Positions 34,764-43,550 of a stretch of 64,000 nt of DNA are shown piece after piece (the first letter of the stretch is position 1; every line of letters starts with the position of its first letter). Below the pieces are notes generated by a model. It was not told where the DNA came from and searched no databases. It worked only from the letters and a program-made list of their open reading frames with translations. The translations under genes were made by a program, and so were the position numbers. This stretch comes from JANLUX01 sp031366005 (GTDB lineage: Bacteria > Bacteroidota > Bacteroidia > AKYH767-A > OLB10), in NCBI GenBank assembly GCA_031366005.1, contig JANLZB010000097.1, forward strand, positions 14,239-78,238. The letters run 5' to 3'.

Positions 34764-37700
34764 TTATTGTTCTATAACCAGGCGTTTAGTAATGTTAGTG
34801 TTGTTATTCTTAAATGACAACAGGTAAATTCCCGAGGGAACATCTTTCAGATTTATTACATAACTGTTTCTTCCATCGTGTGTAATTATATTTTGTGAAT
34901 ACACCTCCTTGCCCATAATATCTGTTAATATCAGATCAGCGTTATCACTTTTGTCTGATCTAAATAATATCTCCACATAATTATGTGCGGGATTCGGATA
35001 AAGATTCAAATCATCTTCATTAATAAATTCATCATCTGATAACTTAGGGCAGGAACTGATTATGACTGATAAGTTACGTGTACTTCCGTTTCCGCAATCA
35101 TTGTGTCCACGCACAGAAATATTGCGATTGCCTGTAGTCGTTCCAAAATTTACTGTTACAGAAATTGTCCCTTGTCCGGATGCAATCGTTGCGCCTGAAG
35201 GTGGTGTCCATACATATGAAGCTGCAAATGGTATTGCAGCTATTGAATAAGCAACACCTGTTTGATTTGTACATACATTACTTAAACCGGAAACTGCTCC
35301 TGCTATTTGTGGATAAGCGCGAACTGCTTTATTACGCAGTGAACTCACCCCACAATTATTAACTGCCTGAACCCCGATTGTTCCTGCATTAAATGCCGGA
35401 TCAAATGAAATATTTACCGCATTACTGTTAGCGTTTCCGGTAATAGTTGCACCTGCAGGAAGCACCCAGTTATAACTCATTCCTGCAATAGCAGTAACCG
35501 AATATGGCTGAATAGAACTGCAAACACCAAACCCATTGCCTGAAATAGCAGAAGGTGTGGCGGGAGTATTAAGACTTAAAGAACGGGTGCGAGGTAACCC
35601 ATTGCCACAACTGTTTGATGCAATAACTGAGAGTGTGCCTCCGCTGAAAGCAGAATTGATGCTCACATTAATTGAATTCATTCCTTGTCCGTTTGTAATT
35701 GTCATTCCTGTTGGTAACGACCAGTTGTAAGAATATGCACGTGCTACAGGCAATACTGAAAACGTTGCTACGTCATTCGGACACAATCTGATTGGTCCGT
35801 TTACTGAACCGGGAGTTCCAGGTGCGCTTGCCTGTGCTGAAAAAGGAATGCATGTATTATTACTTCCACAGGTATTGGTTGCAACAAGACAAATATTACC
35901 GTTGGTTATACTTGTTGTATTAATATTTATTGAAGTAGTTCCTTGTCCGGTTATTATAGTTGTATTGGATGGAACAGTCCAGCTGAATGATTGTGCACCT
36001 GTTACACCTGTGATATTATAACTCCCGTTAAAGGGAAGACAAACAGGTGATGTTCCGGTAATAGTTGATGTAAATACAGGTGCAGTATTCACTGTAACTA
36101 TTACCAATGCGGTATCAGTACAGGTACCGGAATATCCTATTACTCTATAAGTAGTGGTAATAGCGGGATTAGCAGTAACGCTTGCACCTGCAGTGCTACT
36201 TAAACCAGTTGCAGGTGACCATATATATGTATTTGCGCCAGTTGCAGTCAATGAAGTTGATGCGCCTGCGCAAATGGGTGCCGGGTTATTAGTGGTGACA
36301 TTTAAATTTCCTCCAACATTTATTGTGGTGGATTGCGAGCCGCTGCAACCGGTTCCGCTTTCTGTAACATTAACTGTATATGTCGTTGTAGTGTTTGGAT
36401 TAGCCGTTGGATTTTGATTTGAAGAACTGAATCCTGCAGGATTAGAGCTCCATGAATAATTGAGTACAGCAGGAACAGTATTGTTCACCGTAAGAGTCCA
36501 GTTGTTTATAGTTCCTACATCATTAGCCGCCTGGTCAATCACTTTTAATGTCCATGTGCCGTTAATATTTCCTGTCAATGCACTGAAAGCTCCATCAGGT
36601 GTATAGCTTCCTGTAAATGGCGCAGATCCTGAAACAATTGAAGTGGCTGCCGAAGCACTGAAAATAGTATTTACAAAATTGGCTCCGTTTGCTCCTCTTC
36701 GATTACTCAGGTTGATTGTATTACCCGAAGGTGATATCAGTTGTATCAACAAATCGCCATCATAAGTATGTGTAATATTTATTTTAACCGAAACAATGGA
36801 TGTGGATGAAAGCGTTGACGGGTTTATTCCGCTTACTGTTAGCGAACTTGATGCACCTGTTGGATAGTTATCAGGAATAGCAACAATTGTATTGCTTGTA
36901 AAAGCTGCTGGAGAAATAATTGTTCCGCTTCCGGGAGCAGTTGCGTTTAACTGCACTAAATCTCCCGGACAAGTTGAGTTAGGAGTTGCCGAGGCCGTTA
37001 CGTTAAAAGGAGTTACGGTTATTGTTGTGTATGATGAAGTAGTGGCACACGGAGTTCCGCTGTTTACTGTAACGTTATAATTTCCTGACTGATTAACGAT
37101 GATGGATTGTGTGGTTGCTCCGTTGGACCATAAATAATTTTGTGCTGCCGCACAAGTAAGCGTTACATTTCCTCCTGTGCAAAATGTAGTAGGACCGCTG
37201 GCAGTTATTGTGGGAACCGAACCTGACTGTTGCGTAAGCGTTACAGGAACTGCCATCACGTTATTGTTGTCATTTTCTTCACGAAACAAATTCAGATTAT
37301 CAACCTGCACCACTATCCAGTATTGACCGTTACACAGTCCCGCAGGAAGATTAATCCACATCCCATCTAAACTTTGAGAATAGGTGTCCAGAAATCCTGC
37401 GGAAATTCCTTGTACGGTATTTGAGCATCCATAATTTCCGCCACCTAATCCATAGTTTTGAATGTTAGTGGAGTTAAGTGTGTTGCCTGCAGAGTCAACG
37501 CAGTAACCACTGTTGCCATTACATGAACCTATATCAAGTAAACAAAATGCAAGTTTGGATCCGGTACCGATAATTGGCCATGTGAGTGGATCAGGATTTG
37601 TTCCTTGTGTTCTTAATGTATAAATACCCCAATTATCAATGTGCTGATGTCCATGTGATGGATGATAAGTCATGCTCCCTGACGGATAATCCGTATAACG

Positions 37701-38114
37701 CATAGTATCATCAGGACTTTTGTGATAAACACGTTGTTTGATTAACTGCTTTGGCGGAAGCCCTGTATTAGGACAAGTGGATTGATAAACATAAAAAGTA
37801 TCTGTTCCGCATATCCAAACACTTTGTCCGCGTGTTTCAAGTGGTCCATGACCAATATTTGGAGTAGAAACAGAAATACGTAACCGGCCATCATTGCCAC
37901 TGCAGGGAGGATTGCATACCTGGGGATATTCAATGTGACCATTGCTTCCTGTTATAAGTAAATTAGGACGTGCTACAATAATATCAGGAAGCAAATCGCA
38001 ATTATTGCCACCGCTTTTACAAGTGCAGGTTGTGGATAAATTAAGTGTACACTGCGTATATCCTGTAAAAGTTAAAAGTGAAAGTAATACAGCAACAAGT
38101 AGTTGTTTCTTCAT
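34764..38114 (-). CDS. secreted lysyl oxidase-like protein with P domain, Ig-like repeats and T9SS tail
   Basis: This is an 1116-residue protein with a signal peptide ending near residue 21. Residues 42-293 match the lysyl oxidase catalytic domain. The copper site aligns as His154, His156 and His158 in YHPSHGHQHID. The two residues that make the LTQ cofactor align as Lys187 (SKLAFCLLD) and Tyr245 (FLDTYSQSLDGMWINL). A subtilisin-type proprotein convertase P domain follows (about 408-550; THTYDGDLLIQLISPSG, NNWTLTVN), then several Ig/PKD-like modules and a type-A T9SS sorting tail (YPNPAHNYVEILF). Lysyl oxidases oxidise protein lysines to aldehydes, allowing cross-links. Its natural substrate is unknown. 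Confidence 0.85.
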   Translation of the reverse strand: MKKQLLVAVLLSLLTFTGYTQCTLNLSTTCTCKSGGNNCDLLPDIIVARPNLLITGSNGHIEYPQVCNPPCSGNDGRLRISVSTPNIGHGPLETRGQSVWICGTDTFYVYQSTCPNTGLPPKQLIKQRVYHKSPDDTMRYTDYPSGSMTYHPSHGHQHIDNWGIYTLRTQGTNPDPLTWPIIGTGSKLAFCLLDIGSCNGNSGYCVDSAGNTLNSTNIQNYGLGGGNYGCSNTVQGISAGFLDTYSQSLDGMWINLPAGLCNGQYWIVVQVDNLNLFREENDNNNVMAVPVTLTQQSGSVPTITASGPTTFCTGGNVTLTCAAAQNYLWSNGATTQSIIVNQSGNYNVTVNSGTPCATTSSYTTITVTPFNVTASATPNSTCPGDLVQLNATAPGSGTIISPAAFTSNTIVAIPDNYPTGASSSLTVSGINPSTLSSTSIVSVKINITHTYDGDLLIQLISPSGNTINLSNRRGANGANFVNTIFSASAATSIVSGSAPFTGSYTPDGAFSALTGNINGTWTLKVIDQAANDVGTINNWTLTVNNTVPAVLNYSWSSNPAGFSSSNQNPTANPNTTTTYTVNVTESGTGCSGSQSTTINVGGNLNVTTNNPAPICAGASTSLTATGANTYIWSPATGLSSTAGASVTANPAITTTYRVIGYSGTCTDTALVIVTVNTAPVFTSTITGTSPVCLPFNGSYNITGVTGAQSFSWTVPSNTTIITGQGTTSININTTSITNGNICLVATNTCGSNNTCIPFSAQASAPGTPGSVNGPIRLCPNDVATFSVLPVARAYSYNWSLPTGMTITNGQGMNSINVSINSAFSGGTLSVIASNSCGNGLPRTRSLSLNTPATPSAISGNGFGVCSSIQPYSVTAIAGMSYNWVLPAGATITGNANSNAVNISFDPAFNAGTIGVQAVNNCGVSSLRNKAVRAYPQIAGAVSGLSNVCTNQTGVAYSIAAIPFAASYVWTPPSGATIASGQGTISVTVNFGTTTGNRNISVRGHNDCGNGSTRNLSVIISSCPKLSDDEFINEDDLNLYPNPAHNYVEILFRSDKSDNADLILTDIMGKEVYSQNIITHDGRNSYVINLKDVPSGIYLLSFKNNNTNITKRLVIEQ

Positions 38115-38154
38115 GGTTTAATTTTTAAGTTTAAGGGTTATTGCTTTGGAGCAT

Positions 38155-38185
38155 GAAAGATACAAGAAGTTTTTCAGCCACCAAA
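38155..38185 (-). promoter_or_regulatory. promoter of the lysyl oxidase-like gene
   Basis: On the minus strand TTTG, exactly 19 bases, then TATCTTTC: a consensus Bacteroidota promoter with one mismatch in the last base. The -7 box ends 40 bases before the ATG. Confidence 0.55.
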
Positions 38186-38191
38186 CTTTTT

Positions 38192-38199
38192 TACTTTTG
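38192..38199 (+). promoter_or_regulatory. -7 promoter element of the DinB gene
   Basis: TACTTTTG fits TAnnTTTG, 19 bases before the ATG at 38219. Its -33 position would fall inside the divergent lysyl oxidase promoter, so the two may interfere. Confidence 0.4.
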
Positions 38200-38218
38200 A
38201 TGCGAAATAAATAAAGCT

Positions 38219-38734
38219 ATGGAACAATTACCAAATACGATTTCTGAATATCATCAATATTATATTAATCTCATTAAAACAGATGATATATTATTTGAAT
38301 TAAAAAAAGCGGGAGATGAGTTTACAGATTTTCTAAGCGGTTTATCAGAACAAAAAGGTAATTATGCTTATCAGAAAGGCAAATGGACTATTAAAGAAAT
38401 TGCAGGTCATGTTGCCGATACCGAACGCGTTTTTGCTTACCGTGCATTACGCTTTGCGCGGAATGATAAAATAGCTTTGCCCGGGTTTGAACAGGATGAT
38501 TATGTTGCGTCAGCAAATTTTAACAGACGTACGATGACTGATCTTAAAGAGGAATTAAAATTAATACGAGCATCTAACATTGCACTTATTAAAACTTTCT
38601 CAGAGGAGGAATTAAACCGAACCGGTACAGCAAGCGGTAATTTTTATACTGTAAAGTCATTAATCTATATGATTGCCGGACATCAGAAACATCATTTGAA
38701 AGTGTTAGAGGAAAAATATTCAGAAGCGAGTTAA
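38219..38734 (+). CDS. DinB family four-helix protein
   Basis: The 171-residue protein has the DinB/YfiT-like pattern. A first metal-ligand His in WTIKEIAGHVADTERVFAYRALRFAR and the paired HxxxH-type motif AGHQKHHLKVLEEKY near the C-terminus would form a three-histidine site in a four-helix bundle. Members include metal-dependent thiol transferases (bacillithiol or mycothiol related), but most are uncharacterised. The stop overlaps the stop of the convergent gene by three bases within TTAA. Confidence 0.88.
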   Translation: MEQLPNTISEYHQYYINLIKTDDILFELKKAGDEFTDFLSGLSEQKGNYAYQKGKWTIKEIAGHVADTERVFAYRALRFARNDKIALPGFEQDDYVASANFNRRTMTDLKEELKLIRASNIALIKTFSEEELNRTGTASGNFYTVKSLIYMIAGHQKHHLKVLEEKYSEAS

Positions 38735-39882
38735 TGCAGTAGCCTCTCTACCGTTTCATCAAACTCTTTCTTATAAATTTCAAAATCGTTTCCCGTTGCA
38801 GGACCAGAAAAACCTGCATGCACTTTAACTACTTCACCTTTTCTGTTTAAAAATATGGTGGTAGGATAAGAAATAAAATTCGTGATGCCAGGTAATGCAT
38901 TCACTACAGCGTCTTTTCCGGTTGAGCCAGCAATTAAAAGAGGATAGGGTATTTGATATCGCTGTTGCAATCGTTTAAGGTTTGCTGATGCTTTTTTAAA
39001 ATCATTTGTTTTCTCAAATGCGAGACCAATTATCTCCAGATTTTCTTTATGATGTTTGTTATAATAATCAACAAAATATTTGGTTTCATCTAAACAATTC
39101 GGACACCACGAACCCATTATCTGCAATAGCACAACTTTATTTTTAAAACGCTTATCACTTAATGAAATTAAATTGCTATCCGCATCAGGAAAAGTAAATT
39201 GTAAAGGCTTGTTTACCGAAGTGATTTTATTTGCATCCGGCAATTCAATTTTATTATTTCGCTTTGCCCACCAGTTTGATTTATTATGATTGCCTGACCA
39301 GAAAGTTCCCTGCATCATATCACCAGTAATAATTCCCTTGTACAACCAACAATGCGAACCATCAAATGTGCTAAGCCATAATGTATCTCCATTTACAATT
39401 CCAGAGAGATAACGGTGATCGCCCGATTCAGAAAGAAATGTTCCATTTACAGTCTGTTCTTTTTGTGTGAACACACCAATGGCAAGTGATGAATCTAGTG
39501 TGCCCGCATCAAGATAAGTTTCCCATCTGCCAGCAACGTTTTCATGGTTTGTTGTGGTCGGAATAAATCGTAAAACATTTCCGTATCTGGCATTAAAAAT
39601 AATTCTCGGGACTTCTTTGCGTGCATAGTTGATCCATACACCCTGCATTTTTTTCCCTTCAATCTTTAACCTGAACTCCGAATCAAACACAGGTAAGCGT
39701 ACAAACATCGAATCATCTTTAATGGTGATTTCATCACAACGTATGTGTTCATCACCATTAATAATTTCCATCACATATTTTCCCTGTTGTTGCTTCATTT
39801 CAAAATTGAACGGAAGAGACGCATCAGGCAACGTTAATGTTGCACGCCAGATGCCAAGCAGTATTTGAATGGAAGCAATCAT
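38731..39882 (-). CDS. TlpA-like thioredoxin-fold protein with N-terminal extension
   Basis: The 383-residue protein has a C-terminal TlpA/ResA-type thioredoxin domain with the redox motif GSWCPNC (Cys260, Cys263), followed by the FLNRKGEVVKVHAGF strand that holds the family's usual cis-Pro region. The first 210 residues form a beta-rich domain seen before TlpA modules in Bacteroidota (GIWRATLTLPDASLPFNFEM). Relatives act in the periplasm, yet the only ATG leaves just a weak hydrophobic start (MIASIQILLGIW) and a stop lies ten codons upstream, so the signal peptide looks shortened. It follows the lipoprotein gene by 22 bp and is probably in its operon. Confidence 0.8.
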   Translation of the reverse strand: MIASIQILLGIWRATLTLPDASLPFNFEMKQQQGKYVMEIINGDEHIRCDEITIKDDSMFVRLPVFDSEFRLKIEGKKMQGVWINYARKEVPRIIFNARYGNVLRFIPTTTNHENVAGRWETYLDAGTLDSSLAIGVFTQKEQTVNGTFLSESGDHRYLSGIVNGDTLWLSTFDGSHCWLYKGIITGDMMQGTFWSGNHNKSNWWAKRNNKIELPDANKITSVNKPLQFTFPDADSNLISLSDKRFKNKVVLLQIMGSWCPNCLDETKYFVDYYNKHHKENLEIIGLAFEKTNDFKKASANLKRLQQRYQIPYPLLIAGSTGKDAVVNALPGITNFISYPTTIFLNRKGEVVKVHAGFSGPATGNDFEIYKKEFDETVERLLH

Positions 39883-39904
39883 CAGTTTATGTAGATAAAG
39901 AAAA

Positions 39905-40498
39905 TCATTTTATAAATTTTGCTACAATGGTATAATTTGTTTTTCGTGCCAGCATTACTTCCTGCGATCCGTTAATTGTAAATCCTTTATCAGCCGTGTA
40001 GGTATAATTGTTTTTGGAATGATAATAACTGTTGGAAGTTTCTTTGTCAACATGTAATCTCTTCACCTGATTATTTTCAAAGCTGATTAGTAATTGACGC
40101 ACCGGTAATGAAGGTTCGCGTGCAATATATTTAACTCTCATTTCTCCCGCTGCAAAAGTTGTATCAGTAAAATAAGAATGATACCATGAAGGCTTATTAA
40201 TATCGCAATCGGAAAATGGTTTTAATTCACTTTGCCAATTAATAGTATTAAAAGTTTTTTCTTCTGTCTTGTTGTCTTTTGAAATCTGTTTTTGAAGTTT
40301 TGTTTGTTGTTTGTTTAATACCTCAACCTGTTCTGAAAAATATTTATTCAGATCGAAATAAGGTTTTGTTTCTTGTTCATGCTCCGTTTTATTATTGCAA
40401 CCTGCAAGAACGAGAAAGCATAAGAGTAAAATTTTATTATTGCAAACACGCAATGACGAAAAAAAATATTTTGATTTAATGTGTTGAAAACAATTCAT
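39905..40498 (-). CDS. hypothetical lipoprotein
   Basis: The ATG at 40498 is preferred over an upstream in-frame ATG that would overlap the preceding gene. The 197-residue product has an N-terminal hydrophobic segment ending in a good lipobox (LLLCFLVLAGC), so it should be lipid-anchored. The mature protein is Lys/Gln-rich at first (LNKQQTKLQKQISKDNK), then beta-rich, with no recognised domain. It lies 7 bp after the stop of the TMTC-like gene and 22 bp before the TlpA-like gene, implying one transcript of three envelope genes. Confidence 0.65.
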   Translation of the reverse strand: MNCFQHIKSKYFFSSLRVCNNKILLLCFLVLAGCNNKTEHEQETKPYFDLNKYFSEQVEVLNKQQTKLQKQISKDNKTEEKTFNTINWQSELKPFSDCDINKPSWYHSYFTDTTFAAGEMRVKYIAREPSLPVRQLLISFENNQVKRLHVDKETSNSYYHSKNNYTYTADKGFTINGSQEVMLARKTNYTIVAKFIK

Positions 40499-40505
40499 AT
40501 TCACG

Positions 40506-42632
40506 TTATATCTGTGCACCCATGGCACGTGCCTGGTTGAAATATTGATTTGCTTTTATAGTGTCGCCCAGCACACGATAGGTGATGCCGAGATTTATAA
40601 CAGCTTTAACATTTGAAGGATCTAACTGCACAGCTTTTTCATAATAAATTTTTGCACTGTCACTCACTTTCATTGCTCCATAACAGTTACCAATGTTATT
40701 GTAAGCATCACCATAATCCGGTTCTATAGAAATTGCTTTGTGATATTTTTCCAATGCAGTTCTGAAATCCCCTGCTTTGGCATAAGTGTTTCCCATGTTA
40801 TAATAAGCTTTACTAAAATCGGGCTTTATCTCTATGGCTTTATTAAGTGCTTTGAGAGCTTCCTCAATTTTTCCTGCGTCAGTATAATGCAATCCTAAGT
40901 TATTATAAGCTTCAGATGATTTTGGATCTAACTCCGTTGCTTTAGTAAGATCAGCAATGGCTTTGTCGTATTTTCCTGAAGCGCCATAAGCAAGTCCGGA
41001 TGCTATGTATGCTTCTGCTGTTCTAAACGGACGATAAGATCGTGCTTTCTCAAAGCAACGTATAGCATTAGCGGCATCTTTTTTTTCCTTGTAAGCAACT
41101 CCTAAATGATACCATGCATCAGCATATTCAGGAATGAGCGCAACTCCCTGCTCTAATTCATTTATTGCTGACTGCAGTAAATTCTGTTTTTTGTTTTCAT
41201 CTTTTTCTTTGAGTGCTTGTTCAACCAGGATGGCGCTGCCGTAGGCATAATGTATGCGTGCGCTGTTAGGAGAAGTCTTTACATCTTTTGAAAGCAAAGT
41301 CAGATTATCTTTCCAATCCATATTACGGGCAAAGGTGCGGATGCTGAACAGTGCACACACAATAAGTATAGTAAGCGCAACAGGTTGTGCTGTCAAGCTT
41401 TTTTGAAATGAAATATTTGCGGATAACTTTTTTGGTTTGAAAATTTGATATAAAAATGAAATAATCCCAATACAAAAACCCAGCGAAGGCATATATAAAA
41501 AACGTTCAGCCAGGGTTGCTTCAATCAGAAAAAAAATATTTGATACCAATGACATTGTGATTATAAAAAAAATAATTCCAAACGCAACAGGATTTTTTTT
41601 ATTGAAATTGCGAATAGCATAATAAATCAGGAAAAGGTATATCAACAGCGGTAATAAAGACTGTAAACTTGCTATTGAAACAACGGGAATAGTATTATAG
41701 GAATAATCAAAAACTAAATAAACAGGTGCAATTAACAACAACAAATATTTTCCCATTATATAAACTGCGGTTGCAAAACGTTGAATTGAATCACTTGCTC
41801 CCAACAGTGAATTATTAATGAGTTGCAATTGATAGTTGCCGGTAACAGTTTTTAAAACCGAATAACGGATAATCATAAATAATACAACCACTCCTGCGTA
41901 TAACAAACTCCATTTAATAATTTCATTTCTTTTCTTTTCTGTAAAAAACAAAAGTAATAATGGAAAAACCGCTATCAATGTAATCGCACTTTCTTTGGAT
42001 AGCAATGCAAAAAAATAACAAACAATACTCTTAATAATATTTTGTGTTCCGGATTGCCGCGCATGAATGAGTAAAAAATAAAATGCTGCAACAGAAAAAA
42101 TAAAACATAAAATTTCATCACGGCTTTTAATATTTGCAACCACCTCCGTATGGATGGGGTGAACAATAAAAAGTACGGTGGCAATAAATGGAAGCCATGG
42201 AGGCTGATTGTTAAACAACGCACTTAAAAAGTAGAATAACAAAAATCCTGTAAGTGCATACAACAAAACATTAATCAAGTGACCTAACCAGGGTTGATGA
42301 GGGGCAATCTGCCACTCAGTTGCAAACATTACAAGTGATAAGGGACGGTATAAACCTTCTTTGCGATCCCAGAAACCCTTCCGGTAAGGTGTAGTTAATA
42401 TTTCAGGAATGGCAGAAATTCCCTTGGTTGTAATTTTATTGTTTTCAATTACAGTACCATCATCAACAGTGTAATGATGATTAAGTGTGTTTGCATACAA
42501 CAGAAAAGCAATGGCAGCACAAACAAACGCAATCATTCTTTTTTGTTTCCTAAAATCAATAACAGGAACTCGTATGGTTTCAGTAGTTACTTGTTGTACC
42601 GGCTTCTTATTCGAATGGGTGCGTTTCATCAA
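40506..42632 (-). CDS. TMTC-like membrane protein: GT-C-type glycosyltransferase fold plus TPR repeats
   Basis: This is a 708-residue protein. The first 430 residues contain about ten membrane helices, with the DDGTVIENN loop after the first and the HPIHTEVVANIKSRDE signature of the TMTC/DUF1736 family. That signature includes the acidic and Arg/Glu residues typical of GT-C O-mannosyltransferases. Residues about 440-705 hold seven or so TPR units (AYNNLGLHYTDAGKIEEALKALNKAIEIKP). Eukaryotic TMTC1-4 mannosylate cadherins. Bacterial homologues are uncharacterised but may glycosylate exported proteins, and O-glycosylation of secreted proteins is known in Bacteroidota. It is the first gene of a probable three-gene operon. 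Confidence 0.8.
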   Translation of the reverse strand: MMKRTHSNKKPVQQVTTETIRVPVIDFRKQKRMIAFVCAAIAFLLYANTLNHHYTVDDGTVIENNKITTKGISAIPEILTTPYRKGFWDRKEGLYRPLSLVMFATEWQIAPHQPWLGHLINVLLYALTGFLLFYFLSALFNNQPPWLPFIATVLFIVHPIHTEVVANIKSRDEILCFIFSVAAFYFLLIHARQSGTQNIIKSIVCYFFALLSKESAITLIAVFPLLLLFFTEKKRNEIIKWSLLYAGVVVLFMIIRYSVLKTVTGNYQLQLINNSLLGASDSIQRFATAVYIMGKYLLLLIAPVYLVFDYSYNTIPVVSIASLQSLLPLLIYLFLIYYAIRNFNKKNPVAFGIIFFIITMSLVSNIFFLIEATLAERFLYMPSLGFCIGIISFLYQIFKPKKLSANISFQKSLTAQPVALTILIVCALFSIRTFARNMDWKDNLTLLSKDVKTSPNSARIHYAYGSAILVEQALKEKDENKKQNLLQSAINELEQGVALIPEYADAWYHLGVAYKEKKDAANAIRCFEKARSYRPFRTAEAYIASGLAYGASGKYDKAIADLTKATELDPKSSEAYNNLGLHYTDAGKIEEALKALNKAIEIKPDFSKAYYNMGNTYAKAGDFRTALEKYHKAISIEPDYGDAYNNIGNCYGAMKVSDSAKIYYEKAVQLDPSNVKAVINLGITYRVLGDTIKANQYFNQARAMGAQI

Positions 42633-42743
42633 GGGGCAAAAATAACCTGTTAGGATGAATGGTTAATAAATTGCAGGTTAGATAGAGTCACTATTCTATA
42701 GCAAGCGAGTCATAAATTGACTTAAAAACTTTGTTCCATGAAC

Positions 42744-42914
42744 TTATTTTCGCAACCTTTTATTATTGGCAATATGTTGCTCTAAGGATTTAGTCTGCTC
42801 TATAATCCATTCCACAGCTTTGTTAAGTGGCATGTCTTTAATCTGCAGAAAAGCTTTTTCTTTCCAATCCCACACTTCTAATTGTGATTTTGATTCTTTA
42901 TTGTTAGTTGCCAT
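42744..42914 (-). CDS. small protein partnered with the PIN gene (candidate antitoxin)
   Basis: This 56-residue frame begins with an ATG overlapping the last 11 bp of the PIN gene on the same strand. Sequence features are SQLEVWDWKEKAFLQIKDMPLNKAVEWIIEQ, an amphipathic helix pattern with a WKEK...KDM core, then a basic end (NNKRLRK). Short proteins of this style accompany PIN toxins in many Bacteroidota and cyanobacteria. Usually they precede the toxin; here the order is reversed. Antitoxin function is inferred from overlap and composition, not from a recognised DNA-binding motif. Confidence 0.6.
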   Translation of the reverse strand: MATNNKESKSQLEVWDWKEKAFLQIKDMPLNKAVEWIIEQTKSLEQHIANNKRLRK

Positions 42915-43398
42915 AATCTATAAGTTCAATAGGAGTAATAATTCTGATTGGATGAAAATAATTATTTTCTGAATTTACAATCATTATTTTTTTTTCTCTG
43001 TTTACATTGGCTAAATGTCTGTAATTCCAGCTTACCAGATAATCAATGTAATGCGTGACAGAAGCGGCAATATGGAGTGCATCAAATGTTTTTTTTATAG
43101 GAATTATTTCTCTGTTAATATATAATTGTGCAAGGTAAGTTATTTCTTCTATGTTATTCAATGGTAAATTTTCGATAAAATAAACATCAATTACTTTTAA
43201 TAGTTCTTGTCTTTTATTTAAATCTTCAGTTTGGTTGATTTCCTGCAAAACAAAGTTGGAAATAAATGTTTGATAGACTCCTGTTTTAACAAAGTTGTTA
43301 AAAAAATCCACAGTTATTTCTTTTTTTTCAGGGGTGTCATCTGCAAAAAGAAAATTGATAACCGAAGTATCCAAATATATTTTTGGTTTTACTTTCAT
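42904..43398 (-). CDS. PIN-domain protein (VapC-like nuclease)
   Basis: The 164-residue protein has the PIN fold acidic residues: Asp10 in IYLDTSVINFLF, Glu near residue 48 in FVLQEINQT, and the Asp of FDALHIAASVTHYIDYLVSWNYRHLAN, the typical D-A-x-H...D-x-L-V-S-W-N block. PIN toxins are Mg-dependent RNases, commonly cleaving tRNA or rRNA. A TAATTTTG promoter box ends only five bases before the ATG, so the transcript may be nearly leaderless. It overlaps the small candidate antitoxin gene by 11 bp. Confidence 0.85.
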   Translation of the reverse strand: MKVKPKIYLDTSVINFLFADDTPEKKEITVDFFNNFVKTGVYQTFISNFVLQEINQTEDLNKRQELLKVIDVYFIENLPLNNIEEITYLAQLYINREIIPIKKTFDALHIAASVTHYIDYLVSWNYRHLANVNREKKIMIVNSENNYFHPIRIITPIELIDYGN

Positions 43399-43402
43399 TA
43401 TA

Positions 43403-43410
43403 CAAAATTA
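43403..43410 (-). promoter_or_regulatory. -7 promoter element of the PIN gene
   Basis: On the minus strand TAATTTTG, an exact TAnnTTTG, four bases upstream of the ATG. A TTG lies about 17 bases upstream. The position predicts a leaderless or near-leaderless mRNA. Confidence 0.35.
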
Positions 43411-43488
43411 CGACTTTGAACTAAAGGCAATAAAATCACAGAATGAGCCAATTCATATAACCTATTATAGAAAATTCATAATGGACAA

Positions 43489-43519
43489 TTTGCTCCTATT
43501 CTAATCTGTTATAATTTTG
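43489..43519 (+). promoter_or_regulatory. consensus promoter of the F420-reductase-like gene
   Basis: TTTG (43489-43492), exactly 19 bases, then TAATTTTG (43512-43519): a perfect Bacteroidota sigma-factor consensus. The ATG is 32 bases downstream. Confidence 0.65.
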
Positions 43520-43550
43520 TCAAGACTAAAAATTAATCACAGATAGCACA

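Noticed and set aside
35062..37080. Several plus-strand frames opposite the lysyl oxidase-like gene
   Set aside because: Val/Pro-rich antisense shadows of Ser/Thr/Gly-rich Ig-like domains; no promoter or start support.
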